Shown one piece after another: positions 24,620 to 36,145 of a stretch of 36,329 nucleotides of DNA. How positions within the stretch are numbered: position 1 is the stretch's first letter; each line of letters begins with the position of its first letter. Below the pieces are notes generated by a model. That model had not been told where the DNA came from, did not search any database, and saw only the letters and a program-made list of their open reading frames with translations. This stretch comes from Symbiodinium natans. Lineage: Eukaryota; Sar; Dinophyceae; Suessiales; Symbiodiniaceae. A program made the translations under genes and the position numbers. The stretch lies in contig CAJNDS010002651.1 of the NCBI GenBank assembly GCA_905221605.1, forward strand, positions 292,501 through 328,829. Reading direction: 5' to 3'.

Positions 24620-26280
24620 AAACGGGGGTTCGAATAGTTTGAATGGTTTGGGGGCCCGGCCTGGGGTCCCCAAACTATTCGAACTATTCGAACTATTCTA
24701 AACTATTCGAACTATTCGAACTATTCGAACCAGAGGGGTTCGAATAGTTCGAATAGTTTGGGGGCATGGCCTGGTGCCCCAAACTATTCGAACTATTCGA
24801 ACCAGATGGGTTCGAATAGTTTGGGGGCCCGGCCTGGGGCCCCCAAACTATTCGAACTATTCGAACTATTCGAAACTATTCGAACTATTCGAACCAGAGG
24901 GGTTCGAATAGTTCGAATAGTTTGGGGGCCCGGCCTGGTGCCCTAAACTATTCGAACTATTCGAACTATTCGAACCGAGGGCTGGTGCCCCAAACTATTC
25001 GAACTATTCGAACTATTCGAACCAGGGGGGTTCGAATAGTTTGAATAGTTTCGAATAGTTCGAATAGTTTGGGGCGTGCCCGGGGAGACCAGTTTGGGAG
25101 GAAGGGGGTTCGAATAGTTCGAATAGTGTGGGGGCCCCAGGCCGGGCCCCCAAACTATTCGAACTATTCGAACTATTCGAAACTATTCGAACTATTCGAA
25201 CCCCCCTGGTTCGAATAGTTCGAATAGTTCGAATAGTTTGGGCGCGAGGGCTGGTGCCCCAAACTATTCGAACTATTCGAACTATTCGAACCAGGGGGGT
25301 TCGAATAGTTCGAATCGAATAGTTCGAATAGTTCGAATAGTTTGGGGGGTCCCCGGGGAGACCAGTTTGGGAGGAAGGGGGTTCGAATAGTTCGAATAGT
25401 GTGGGGGCCCCAGGCCGGGCCCCCAAACTATTCGAACTATTCGAACTATTCGAAACTATTCGAACTATTCGAACCAGGGGGGTTCGAATAGTTCGAATAG
25501 TTTGGGCGCGAGGGCTGGTGCCCCAAACTATTCGAACTATTCGAACTATTCGAACCAGGGGGGTTCGAATAGTTCGAATAGTTCGAATAGTTCGAATAGT
25601 TCGAATAGTTTGGGGGGTCCCCGGGGGGACCAGTTTGGGAGGAAGGGGGGTTCGAATAGTTCGAATAGTGTGGGGGCCCCAGGCCGGGCCCCAAACTATT
25701 CGAACTATTCGAACTATTCGAAACTATTCGAACTATTCGAACCAGGGGGGTTCGAATAGTTCGAATAGTTTGGGCGCGAGGGCTGGTGCCCCAAACTATT
25801 CGAACTATTCGAACTATTCGAACCAGGGGGGTTCGAATAGTTCGAATAGCTTCGAATAGTTCGAATAGTTCGAATAGTTTGGGGGGTCCCCGGGGGGACC
25901 AGTTTGGGAGGAAGGGGGGTTCGAATAGTTCGAATAGTGTGGGGGCCCCAGGCCGGGCTCCCAAACTATTCGAACTATTCGAACTATTCGAAACTATTCG
26001 TACTATTCGAACCAGGGGGGTTCGAATAGTTCGAATAGTTTGGGCGCGAGGGCTGGTGCCCCAAACTATTCGAACTATTCGAACTATTCGAACCAGGGGG
26101 GTTCGAATAGTTCGAATAGTTTGGGGGCGAGGGCTGGTGCCCCAAACTATTCGAACTATTCGAACTATTCGAACCAGGGGGGTTCGAATAGTTCGAATAG
26201 TTTCGAATAGTTCGAATAGTTCGAATAGTTTGGGGGGGGCCCGGGGAGACCAGTTTGGGAGGAAGGGGGGTTCGCGCCGG
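24620..26280. repeat. TTCGAATAG/CTATTCGAA palindromic array
   Basis: Runs of two to five ctattcgaa units are followed by runs of ttcgaatag units, separated by short spacers (ccaggggggg, tttggggcccc-like, or gggagaccagtttgggagga). Each pair of runs is self-complementary, and TTCGAA is itself a palindrome. The long ORFs on both strands (NYSNYSN, RTIRTIRT, LFELFELF) are translations of the 9-mer. Confidence 0.95.
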
Positions 26281-26289
26281 CCTGGGGCC

Positions 26290-27580
26290 CCCAAAATTCA
26301 AAATTTGCCGGAATCCCCTTGGCACCCTGCAAAAGTCCCGCAAATACCGCACAAAACGGGAACGGGTAGGAACAACTTTGCGGGTCGAAATTTGCCGGGA
26401 TCCCCTTGGCACCCTGCAAAAGTCCCGCAAATACCACACAAAACGGGAACGGGTAGGAACAACTTTGCGGGTCGAAATTTGCCGGGATCCCCTTGGCACC
26501 CTGGAAAAGTCCCGCAAATACCACGCAAAACGGGAACGGGTAGGAACAACATTTGCGGGTCGAAATTTGCCGGGATCCCCTTGGCACCCTGCAAAAGTCC
26601 CGCAAATACCACACAAAACGGGAATGGGTAGGAACACCTTGGCGGGTCGAAATTTGCCGGGATCCCCTTGGCGCCCTGCAAAAGTCCCGCAAATACCACA
26701 CAAAACGGGAACGGGTAGGAATAACTTTGCGGGTCGAAATTTGCCGGGATCCCCTTGGCACCCTGCAAAAGTCCTACAAATACCACACGAAACGGGAACG
26801 GGTAGGAACAACTTTGCGGGTCGAAATTTGCCGGGATCCCCTTGGCACCCTGCAAAAGTCCCGCAAATACCACACAACACGGGAACGGGTAGGAAACACT
26901 TGGCGGGTCGAAATTTGCCGGGATCCCCTTGGCCCCCTGCAAAAGTCCCGCAAATATCACACAAAACGGGAACGGGTAGGAACAACTTTGCGGGTCGAAA
27001 TTTGCCGGGATCCCCTTGGCACCCTGAAAAAGTCCTGCAAATGCCACACAAAACGGGAACGGGTAGGAACAACTTGGCGGGTCGAAATTTGCCGGGATCC
27101 CCTTGGCGCCCTGCAAAAGTCCCGCAAATAACACACAAAACGGGAACGGGTAGGAACAACTTTGCGGGTCGAAATTTGCCGGGATCCCCTTGGCACCCTG
27201 GAAAAGTTCTTCAAGTACCGCACAAAATGGGAACAGGTAGGAACAACTTGGCAGGTCGAAATTTGCCGGGATCCCCTTGGCGCCCTGCAAAAGTCCTGCA
27301 AATACCACACAAAACGGGAACGGGTAGGAACAACATTTGCGGGTCGAAATTTGCCGGGATCCCCTTGGCGCCCTGAAAAAGTCCTGCAAATGCCACGCAA
27401 AACGGGAACGGGTAGGAACAACTTGGCGGGTCGAAATTTGCCGGGATCCCCTTGGCGCCCTGCAAAAGTCCCGCAAATATCACACAAAACGGGAACGGGT
27501 AGGAACAACTTTGCGGGTCGAAATTTGCCGGGATCCCCTTGGCACCCTGCAAAAGTCCTGCAAATGCCGCACAAAACTGA
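26290..27580. repeat. 87-bp tandem satellite, about 15 copies
   Basis: The unit contains gtcgaaatttgccgggatcc, ccttggcaccctgcaaaagt, cccgcaaataccacacaaaa and cgggaacgggtaggaacaac. Starts of gaaatttgcc at 26387, 26474, 26562 and 26649 give a period of 87 (88 once). Since 87 is 29 codons, stop-free frames repeat on both strands. I regard the resulting 370-390-codon ORFs as artefacts. Confidence 0.95.
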
Positions 27581-29990
27581 TGCCCCAAACTATTCGAACT
27601 ATTCGAGCCAAGGGGGTTCGAATAGTTTGAAAAATTTCGAATAGTTCGAATAGTTCGAATAGTTTAGGGGGGTGGGGTGCCCGGGGAGACCAGTCTGGAA
27701 AGAAGGCTCGTGCTCGATTGGGAGAAGGCCCTGGCTCGTAATTTAGTATTGGGGGAAGGCCCGGGCTCGTAATTTAGTATTCGGGGCAGGTAATTTAGTA
27801 TTGGGGGAAGGCCCGGGCTCGTAATTTAGAATTCGGGGAAGGTCCGGGCTCGTAATTTAGTATTGAGAGAAGGCCCGGGCTCGTAATTTAAGATTGGGAG
27901 AAGGCCCGGGCTCGTAATTTAGTATTGGGAGTAGTTTGGGGCCCGGCCTGGGGCGCCCAAACTATTCAAACTATTCGAACTATTTGAAACTATTCGAACT
28001 ATTCGAACCAAGTGGGTTCGAATAGTTCGAATAATTTCGAATAGTTCGAATAGTTCGAATAGTTTGGGGGGGGGCCCGGGGAGACCAGTCTGGAAAGGAG
28101 GGGAAGGCCCTGGCTCGTAATTTAGTATTGGGAGAAGGGCCTGGCTCGTAATTTAGTATTGGGGGAAGGCACGGGCTCGTAATTTAGTATTGGGGGAAGG
28201 TCCGGGCTCGTAATTTAGTATTGGGGGAAGGTCCGGGCTCGTCATTTAGTATTGGGAGAAGGCCCGGGCTCGTAATTTAGTATTGGGAGAAGGCCCGATT
28301 TAGGATTGGGAGGGGGGGTGTTCGAATAGTTTGGGGCGTGGCCTGGGGCGCCCAAACTATTCAAACTATTCGAACTATTCGAAACTATTCGAACTATTCG
28401 AACCAAGGGGGTTCGAATAGTTCGAATAATTTCGAATAGTTCGAATAGTTCGAATTGTTTGGGGGGGGGGGGGCCGGGGAGACCAGTCTGGAAAGGAAGG
28501 GAAGGCTCGGGCTCGTAATTTAGTATTGGGCTAAGGCCCGGGCTCGTAATTTAGTATTGGGGGAAGGCCGGGCTCGTAATTGGAAGGCCCGGGCTCGTCA
28601 TTTAATATTGGGAGAAGGCCCGGGCTCGTAATTTAGTATTGGGAGAAGGCCCGGGCTCGTAATTTAGTGTTGGGAGAAGGCCCGGCTCGTAATTTAGTAT
28701 TGGGAGGGGGGTGTTCGAATAGTTTGAGGCCCGGCCTGGGGCGCCCAAACTATTCGAACTATTCGAACTATTCGAAATTATTCGAATTATTGGAATAATT
28801 TCGAATAGTTCGAATAGTTCGAATAGTTTGGGGGGGGGGGCCGGGGAGACCAGTCTGGAAAGGAGGGGAAGGCCCTGGCTCGTAATTTAGTATTGGGAGA
28901 AGGGCCTGGCTCGTAATTTAGTATTGGGGGAAGGCACGGGCTCGTAATTTAGTATTGGGGGAAGGCACGGGCTCGTAATTTAGTGTTGGGGGAAGGTCCG
29001 GGCTCGTAATTTAGTATTGGGAGAAGGCTCGGGCTCGTAATTTAGTATTGGGGGAATGCCCGGGCTCGTAATTTAGTATTCTGAGAAGGCCCGGGCTCGT
29101 ATTTAGTGTTGGGAGGGGGGGTGTTCGAATAGTTTGGGGCCTGGCCTGGGGCGCCCAAACTATTCAAACATTTGAACTATTCGAAACTATTCGAACTATT
29201 CGAACCAAGCGGGTTCGAATAGTTCGAATAATTTCGAATAGTTCGAATAGTTCGAATAGTTTGGGGGGGGGGCCCGGGGAGACCAGTCTGGAAAGGAAGG
29301 GAAGGCTCGGGCTCGTAATTTAGTATTGGGGGAAGGCCCGGGCTCGTAATTTAGTATTGGGGGAAGGCCGGGCTCGTAATTTAGTATTGGGGGAAGGCCC
29401 GGGCTCGTAATTTAGTATTGGGAGAAGGCCCGGGCTCGTAATTTAGTTCTGGGAGAAGGCCCGGGCTCATAATTTTCGAATAGTTTGGGGCCCGGCCTGG
29501 GGCGCCCAAACTATTCAAACTATTCGAACTATTCGAAAATTCGAACCAAGGGGGTTCGAATAGTTCGAATAATTTCGAATAGTTCGAATAGTTTGGGGAG
29601 GGGGGGGCACGGGCAGACCAGTCTGGCAAGAAAAGAAGGCCCGAGCTCGTAATTTAGTATTGGCAGAAGGCCCGGGCTCGTAATTTAGTTGGGGGAAGGC
29701 CCGGGCTCGTAATTTAGTATTGGGGAAGGCCCGGGCTCGTAATTTAGTATTGGGGGAAGGCCCGGGCTCGTAATTTAGTATTGGGGGAAGGCCCGGGCTC
29801 GTAATTTAGTATTGGGGGAAGGCCGGGCTCGTAATTTAATATTGGGGGAAGGTCCGGGCTCGTAATTTAGTATTGGGAGAAGGCCCGGGCTCGTAATTTA
29901 GTATTGGGAGAAGGCCCGGGCTCGTAATTTAGTATTGGGAGAAGGCCCGGGCTCGTAATGTAGTATTGGGGGGAGGCCCAGACTCATAAT
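27580..29990. repeat. Higher-order array of 31-bp minisatellite and TTCGAATAG dyads
   Basis: A segment gagaccagtctggaaaggag marks each higher-order unit at about 27688, 28080, 28475, 28845, 29278 and 29615. After it come five to twelve 31-bp units (aaggcccgggctcgtaattt, agtattgggg), then a TTCGAATAG dyad. Spacing is about 340-430 bp. Confidence 0.92.
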
Positions 29991-31090
29991 TTAAAGCCCT
30001 GGTCCTTAAGATTTCGGGCTCAATTTTTGCTCCAAAGAGTCAAATAGCAAGCCCTGGTCCCTAAGATTTTGGGTTCAATTTTTGCTTCAAAGAGTCAAAT
30101 CGCAAGACCTGGTCCCTGAGATTTTGGGTTCAATTTTTGCTCCAGTCAAATCCTTTTTTTTGCCTTAGATAGGCGGGTCTGTGAAGGTGCAAGATTGCGC
30201 CTAATGAGCAACTTGGTGAAAATCCTTCTGTTAGATGCCAAAAATCACAAAAACTAGCAATTTTGTGAAAATCCTTGTGTTTTGGCCTTAGATTGGTGTC
30301 TGTGAAGGCGCAAAATTGCCCACAAAAATGAGCAATTTGGTGAAAATGCTCATGTTTTGTCCTTAGATAGGGGTCCGTCAAGGCGCCACATCGCAAACAA
30401 TCACGAAAATATGTTTTGGCCTTAGGTAGGGGTTCGTCAAGGCGCCACGTTGCAAACAAATCACCTAAATAAGCCGGTGAAGGCGCAAAATTACCAAAAG
30501 TCGCAATCTGGTAACATCCTTATGTTTTGGCCTTAGCTGGGGGTGGGCGCAGGCGCAAAATTACAAAAAGCACCAAAAGCAGCAGTTTGATGGAAATCCT
30601 TATGTTTTGGCCTTGGATAGGGGTCCGTCAAGGCGCCACATTGCAAAAAACAACCAAACTCAGGAAAATCACAAAAATCAGCAATTTGATGAAAATCCTT
30701 TTGTTTTGGCCTTAGCTGAGGGTCGGTGAACGCGCAAAATTGCAAAAAATCACGAAAAATTGAAAATCCGGATGTTTTTGCCTTACCTGGGGGTCTGTGA
30801 AGGTGCAAAATTGCCAAAAATCGCCCAAATGAACAATTTGGCGAAAACACCTATGTTTTTGGCTTTAGCTGGGGTCCGTGCAAGACGCAAAATCATCAAC
30901 ATCAGCAATTTGGTGAAAACCCTTTTGTTTTTGGCCTTCATTGGGGGTCCGTGAAGGTGCAAAATTGGAAAAAGTCACCGCAATGAGCAATTTGGTGAAA
31001 ATCCTTATGTTAAGTTGGGGTACCTGAAGGAGCAAAAAAGGGGAAAAAATCCAACAAAATGAGCAATTTGGTGAAAACCCTTATGTTTTG
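29990..31090. repeat. Diverged A/T-rich tandem repeat, period about 60-105 bp
   Basis: Recurring phrases are atgttttggccttag, gggggtccgtgaaggcgcaa, aaattgcaaaaaatcac and gagcaatttggtgaaaatcc. More than ten units, divergent in length and sequence, so older than the 87-bp satellite. No gene is supported. Confidence 0.88.
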
Positions 31091-31099
31091 GTCTGAGAT

Positions 31100-32200
31100 G
31101 GAGCTGTGTAAAGGGTCCTTCCGAGTCCTTGCTCAGAAGACTTGTTCCTTTTCAATCTTCAAGGGTTTTAAAGAATGTAAGAGATTTTTTCTAATTTTAA
31201 GGGGCCTCTGTGGCATATTCGTTAAGTATCAACAATCTTCTTCTGAAAGAACCCTCCGAGTTTTATCTCCTGAAAAGAGGAAAAGGAAAATGCTAAGCGA
31301 AGCGTTCACTCATTGTTTTCCCCTAAATCCGATCTGAATTCACTAGATCTTCAGCGAATATGGTTTGGAATAGGGTTAGGCTTAAGCTTCAGCCATAAGG
31401 TTCGCGATTCTCCCCCCTTTCCCGCAACCTCGTCGTGCCCAGGTGCGTGGTTTAAGAATCTAGAATTAATAAACCTCAGTGTCCGGCGCAAAACCTTAAA
31501 CAACTAAGGCTCATGCGTGCGTTTTGGTCTTAAACGTTAAAGGAATAGGTTTAGGAATAAGGCTATGTCCCAAAACTAAATAAGAAGCATGTGTAAATCT
31601 TGGAATTTACCCTAAGCCTTCGTCGAATACGCTCAAATCTAAACCTTAAACGAGAAGGGTTTATGAGATATGTATTTGTGAGTATTGGGGATGATGTGTG
31701 TGTGAGAAATGAGAATTGTTCTGGGTGACCCTTTGGGAAACATTGAAATGACAACCCATGTACTTGCGAGCAAGTTGGGCTTGTGGGAAGGCCCAGAACC
31801 CAGATACTTGCTCACAATATTCTCGCTGGATCGGGGTTACATACAAAAACCCAATGCCCTCAAATCCTAGTCTTACGGTTTGAGGATTCCCGCCCTTTCC
31901 TCTCCATTTCTCTATGTGATATACAATACATATACGATACATACCTACAAGATGTGGGTAGAAATTCTAGCTGCTCCTCGTCGAAAGGAAAAAAGAAAAT
32001 ATCTGGACAGACTTGAAGAGAGAAGAGAACGATGGAACAGCAATGAGAAGCAAGAAGGATAGCCAAAACAGTCGATATCATGTTCCCTTCATCGTTTGTT
32101 CTTTTGTCTTCGGTTTGAGAGGAGCACGTAAAGAAGAGAAAAGAAGAGAAGAGATGGAGACTGAGGGGAGGGGAGTTTCTTCCTCCTCTTACCTATCAGT
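31100..32200. other. Mostly unique sequence, no supported gene
   Basis: This stretch lacks telomere tracts and clear satellites. Short ORFs exist on both strands, but none shows a recognisable motif or coding composition, and I see no exon islands like those to the left. It separates the satellite block from the purine-rich block. Confidence 0.5.
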
Positions 32201-32217
32201 TTCTCAATAAGATAAGA

Positions 32218-32480
32218 GAGAAGGGCTCTTGTCCATTCTTTGTTGTTTGCCCCCTGCAGTCTCTTCCTCTCTCGCTGAACGAGAAAAGAAAAGAGCAAGG
32301 GCCAGCAAGGGCAACGAAAAGAGACAAGAAAAACTCCTTCCTCCTTTTTTAGCAGTTCCCTTGAATTTCCTAAACGCAAAAGAACAGAAGACCTGGGAAC
32401 GCAGGAGAGAAAGAAAGCAAAAGAGAGGGTGTAAGGGCTCTCAGCCCTGCTCTACGGGGGGGGGGGGGCTCCCTTCTTGC
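32218..32480. repeat. Dispersed module of about 250 bp, copy 1
   Basis: The order is cttgtccattctttgttgtt, tctcttcctctctcgctgaa, gagcaagggcc, gacaagaaaaactccttcct, ttgaatttcctaaacgcaaa, then gctctcagccctgctctacg. Near-identical copies lie at about 33817-34130 and 34884-35120, with diverged copies near 33465-33605 and 36265-36329. Confidence 0.88.
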
Positions 32481-32893
32481 CAGGAACAAAGCAATCCACC
32501 CTGCCCTCTTTCCCGCCCATTAACTTCTCTTTTCCTTGTCCTCTTGTGTATTCATTTGTCACGTACAAGAGAACAAAGAAGAGAGAAGAGAGAGGAGGCT
32601 GTATTCTTGCATGTTCAGCTTTTCTGCTGTAAGAAAAGCGCTAAAGGAGTGGGACAAGAGTGAAACTGGCACCTTGTATATGTATTTGTCTTTCTGTAAC
32701 GATAGACTACAGAACAGGGATAAGAGGGGAGAAGGAATTTCTTCGCCCTGTTGTATGCCCAAAAAGAGCAAAGGGAAGACTTGCTCCCCAAACAGTCTAC
32801 TGTTGTTTTCACCCCACATTCTGCAGCGAAGCAAAGAATCTCTCTTTCCATCTCGTCTTATCCATCTGCTTCTCGTCTCGAAGAAAGGGACAA

Positions 32894-32895
<2 letters not shown>

Positions 32896-32968
<73 letters not shown>
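32896..32968 (+). repeat. GA microsatellite
   Basis: About 35 GA units. Further GA tracts lie at 34006-34033, 34261-34294 and 35237-35295. Confidence 0.97.
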
Positions 32969-32971
<3 letters not shown>

Positions 32972-33295
32972 CTGAGAGCTGAGAGCTGAGAGCTGAGAGC
33001 TGAGAGCTGAGAGCTGAGAGCTGAGAGCTGAGAGCTGAGAGCTGAGAGCTGAGAGCTGAGAGCTGAGAGCTGAGAGCTGAGAGCTGAGAGCTGAGAGCTG
33101 AGAGCTGAGAGCAGAGAGCAGAGAGCAGAGAGCAGAGAGCAGAGAGCAGAGAGCAGAGAGCAGAGAGCAGAGAGCAGAGAGCAGAGAGCAGAGAGCAGAG
33201 AGCAGAGAGCAGAGAGCAGAGAGCAGAGAGAAGAGAGAAGAGAGAAGAGAGAAGAGAGAAGAGAGAAGGGAGAAGGGAGAAGGGAGAAGGGAGAA
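32969..33295 (+). repeat. Phased 9-mer array GAGAGNNGA in successive blocks
   Basis: Four blocks follow in register: GAGAGCTGA (about 15 units), GAGAGCAGA (about 13), GAGAGAAGA (about 4), then GAGAAGGGA-like units. Each block differs from the previous one by one or two bases. Confidence 0.95.
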
Positions 33296-33816
33296 AAGGA
33301 AGGATAAAGGTAGGAGATGATTTTTCCTTGCGTGTTCATGTTGCTACTCTGCATGAAGAGAGCTGAACAAGATCGAGAAGCGAGGAGCGGGAGTTTCTTC
33401 TTCTTCCTCTTATGTATCCGTTGTTTTTTCAAGCATTCCTACTGTTTCGCTTCTACTGTGTCTTCCTCTCTCGCTGACTGAGACAAGATTCTTAAGATCA
33501 AGGACAGCGAAAGGGACAGGTAAACCTTTGTCGCCTATCTTTTCTGTCCCTTTGAATCTCCTCAAACCATGAACAGAAGACATAGGCACGCAGGAGAGAA
33601 AGAAGGCGCATGAGAGCCAACACAGGAAATCAACCCAACATGTCTTATTTTGCCAGTAAGAAAAGAGAAGCACCCGTGCGAGCTCCTTGTCGTTTTCTCC
33701 CAGTTGCCTCTTCATGTCTTCTTGTGTATTCATGTTTTCGTCTGCAAAACAAGAGCCAAAGCATACGGAAAAAGCGAGGAGGATGAACTTCTTCCCCGTC
33801 TCTCTCAATAACATAA

Positions 33817-34002
33817 GAGAGAAGCACTCTGGTCCATTCTTTGCTGTTTTCCTCCTACAATCTCTTCCTCTCTCGCTGAACAAAAAAGAAAAGAGCAAGG
33901 GCCAGCAAGGGCAACGAAAAGAGACAAGAAAAACTCCTTCCTCCTTTTTTAGCAGTTCCCTTGAATTTCCTAAACGCAAAAGAACAGAAGACCTGGGAAC
34001 GC

Positions 34003-34038
<36 letters not shown>

Positions 34039-34150
34039 AAAGAGAGAAAGCAAAGAGAGAAAGCAAAGAGAGAAAGCAAAAGAGAGGGTGTAAGGGCTCT
34101 CAGCCCTGCTCTACGGGGGGGCGGGGGCTCCCTTCTTGCCACGAACAAAA
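33817..34150. repeat. Dispersed module of about 250 bp, copy 2
   Basis: Nearly identical to the copy at 32218 over gagcaagggccagcaagggc to gaacagaagacctgggaacg, with a GA tract and repeated aaagcaaagagag inserted before the gctctcagccctgctctacg end. Confidence 0.88.
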
Positions 34151-34257
34151 CAATCCATCCTTCCTTCTTTCCCGCCCGTTAGCTTCTCTTTTCCTTGTCC
34201 TCTTGTGTATCCAGTTGTCACGGGTTTAAGAAAAGAACAAAGAAGCCAGACAGAGAC

Positions 34258-34302
<45 letters not shown>

Positions 34303-34883
34303 GAGAAGAAGAGAAGAGGAGAAGAAGAGAAGAGGAGAAGAAGAGAAGAGGAGAAGAAGAGAAGAGAAGAGAAGAGTAGCGAAGCGACTTGAAGAGAAGA
34401 GAAGAGAGAAGGGAGCGAGATTTGTGTGTGTGTTCTTGCATGTTCAGTTCCCCCACTGTAAGAACAAACTGAACAAAGAGGGAAACTAAAGAGGAGGGAT
34501 GCTGAAAGTAGTGAATGAGCCTCAATGGGAAAAGGTACAAGAAAATGCAGGGAAGAGGAGGCGAGGGGTCCTTACCGAAGCTTGTCTCATTCCATTTCAT
34601 CTCCATTCTCCTCTTTTGCCTGTAGCGAGACCGAAAGAAAAGGAAAGTGCCCGCCCTTCCATTCCTTTCTGAGACGAGTAAAAACATAGAAGGAATAGGA
34701 AGAGGGCAGGGGTAGAATTGAAGAGAGAAGAGAGCGATGGAAAAGCAATGAAAACAGAATTGTCTTGTCTGTCTACGCAACGCCCCCTTCTTCTCATCGT
34801 GTATTCTTTTGTCTTCGATGTGTGCGTTGTGTTCCGCTTCTCCTTTTCAAGAAGATAGCGTATCCATTGTTCTCAACAAGATA

Positions 34884-35130
34884 AGAGAGAAGCGCTCTTG
34901 TCCATTCTTTGTTGTTTTCCTCCTACAGTCTCTTCCTCTCTCGCTGAATGAGAAAAGAAAAGAGCAAGGGCAACGAAAAGAGACAAGAAAAACTCCTTCC
35001 TCCTTTTTTAGCAGTTCCCTTGAATTTCCTAAACGCAAAAGAACAGAAGACATAGGAAACACAAGAGAGAAGGAAGGCAAAAAGAAGAGTGCAATGGAAT
35101 TCAGCCCTGCCCTGAGGGAGCCTCCCTTCT
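34884..35130. repeat. Dispersed module of about 250 bp, copy 3
   Basis: Shares cttgtccattctttgttgtt, the tctcttcctctctcgctgaa segment and the gacaagaaaaactccttcct to gaacagaagac segment. It lacks the ggccagcaa stretch. Confidence 0.85.
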
Positions 35131-35232
35131 TGCCACCAACAAAACGATGCATCCTTCCGTCTTTTCTCGTCCATTTGCTTCTCTTGTCCATGTCTTCTGT
35201 TCATTCATTTGTCTTGTGAAAAGAAAGAACAA

Positions 35233-35284
<52 letters not shown>

Positions 35285-36039
35285 GAGAGAGAGGGGGAGA
35301 GGGGGAGAGGGGGAGAGGATGATGGTATCGAGATCGGGGTGTGCTCTTGCATGTTCAGTTCCTCCCTGTAAGAACAGAGTGAACAAAGAGGGAAACTAAA
35401 GAGGACGGAGAAGTAGTGAGTGGTTTTGGTTTGCCTTGTAAATGTGAATGTCTTTCTGTAAGGAGAGAGCGACAGCAGGGGAAAAGAAACCCGAGGACGG
35501 ATGAACGTAGTGACTGAAATTTGTTTGCCTTGTGTTTTTATTTGTCTTTGTGTAAGGAGAGAGCCAAAGAACAGGGAGAAGAGGGAGAAGGAATTTCTTC
35601 CCCCTGTTGTTTGCCCGATCCTCACAAAAAGAGAACAGCGAAGCACTCTTGTCATGTCCTTGTTGCGTCGCTCTCTCATTTTGGCAGCGAGCCAAAGACT
35701 GTCGCCTTCCCTGCCTTCTCGTCAGTTAATCTTCTTGCATTTCAATTTTCGCGTGTGTAAGAGCAAAAGTGAACAGAAGAAAGACGACAAGGCATGAAGG
35801 TAGTGAGATTGACTCCTCATCTTCTTACGTTTTACTCTTCTCCGTTGTAAGAACACGGCAAAGAAGAGGCTGAAGAAGTGAGAGGGAGTGTGAAAACCTT
35901 TTGTCGACCTATTCCCTTCAATCTGCTCGAAGAGAAGACGGAACACATGACGTCGGAGCACGAGAAAGAAGGCAGCAGTGGGAGAATAATTGGACTCAAG
36001 CCTGCTCTAGGGAGAGAGAGCGGAGAGGGGAGAGGAGAG

Positions 36040-36145
36040 AGGAGCGAGGAGCGAGGAGCGAGGAGAGAGAAGAGAGAAGAGAGAAGAGAGAAGAGAGAAG
36101 AGAGAAGAGAGAAGAGACCAGAGAGAAGAGAGAAGAGAGAAGGAT
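36040..36145 (+). repeat. Purine-rich short repeats near the right edge
   Basis: Gaggagc units pass into GAGAGAAGA 9-mers, as in the block at 33231. A diverged part of the dispersed module follows to the window end. Confidence 0.85.

Noticed and set aside
24758-27644. Long ORFs of up to 392 codons on both strands, rich in NYS, IRT, LFE or PGSPWHP repeats
   Set aside because: They are translations of the TTCGAATAG 9-mer and the 87-bp satellite, open in several frames on both strands at once.
27690-29990. CRISPR-like regular repeats of about 31 bp
   Set aside because: Units are directly adjacent without unique spacers, and the context is a eukaryotic satellite.
31059-31337. 92-codon plus-strand ORF in unique sequence
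   Set aside because: It starts in the diverged A/T-rich repeat, has no recognisable motif, and nothing else supports it.
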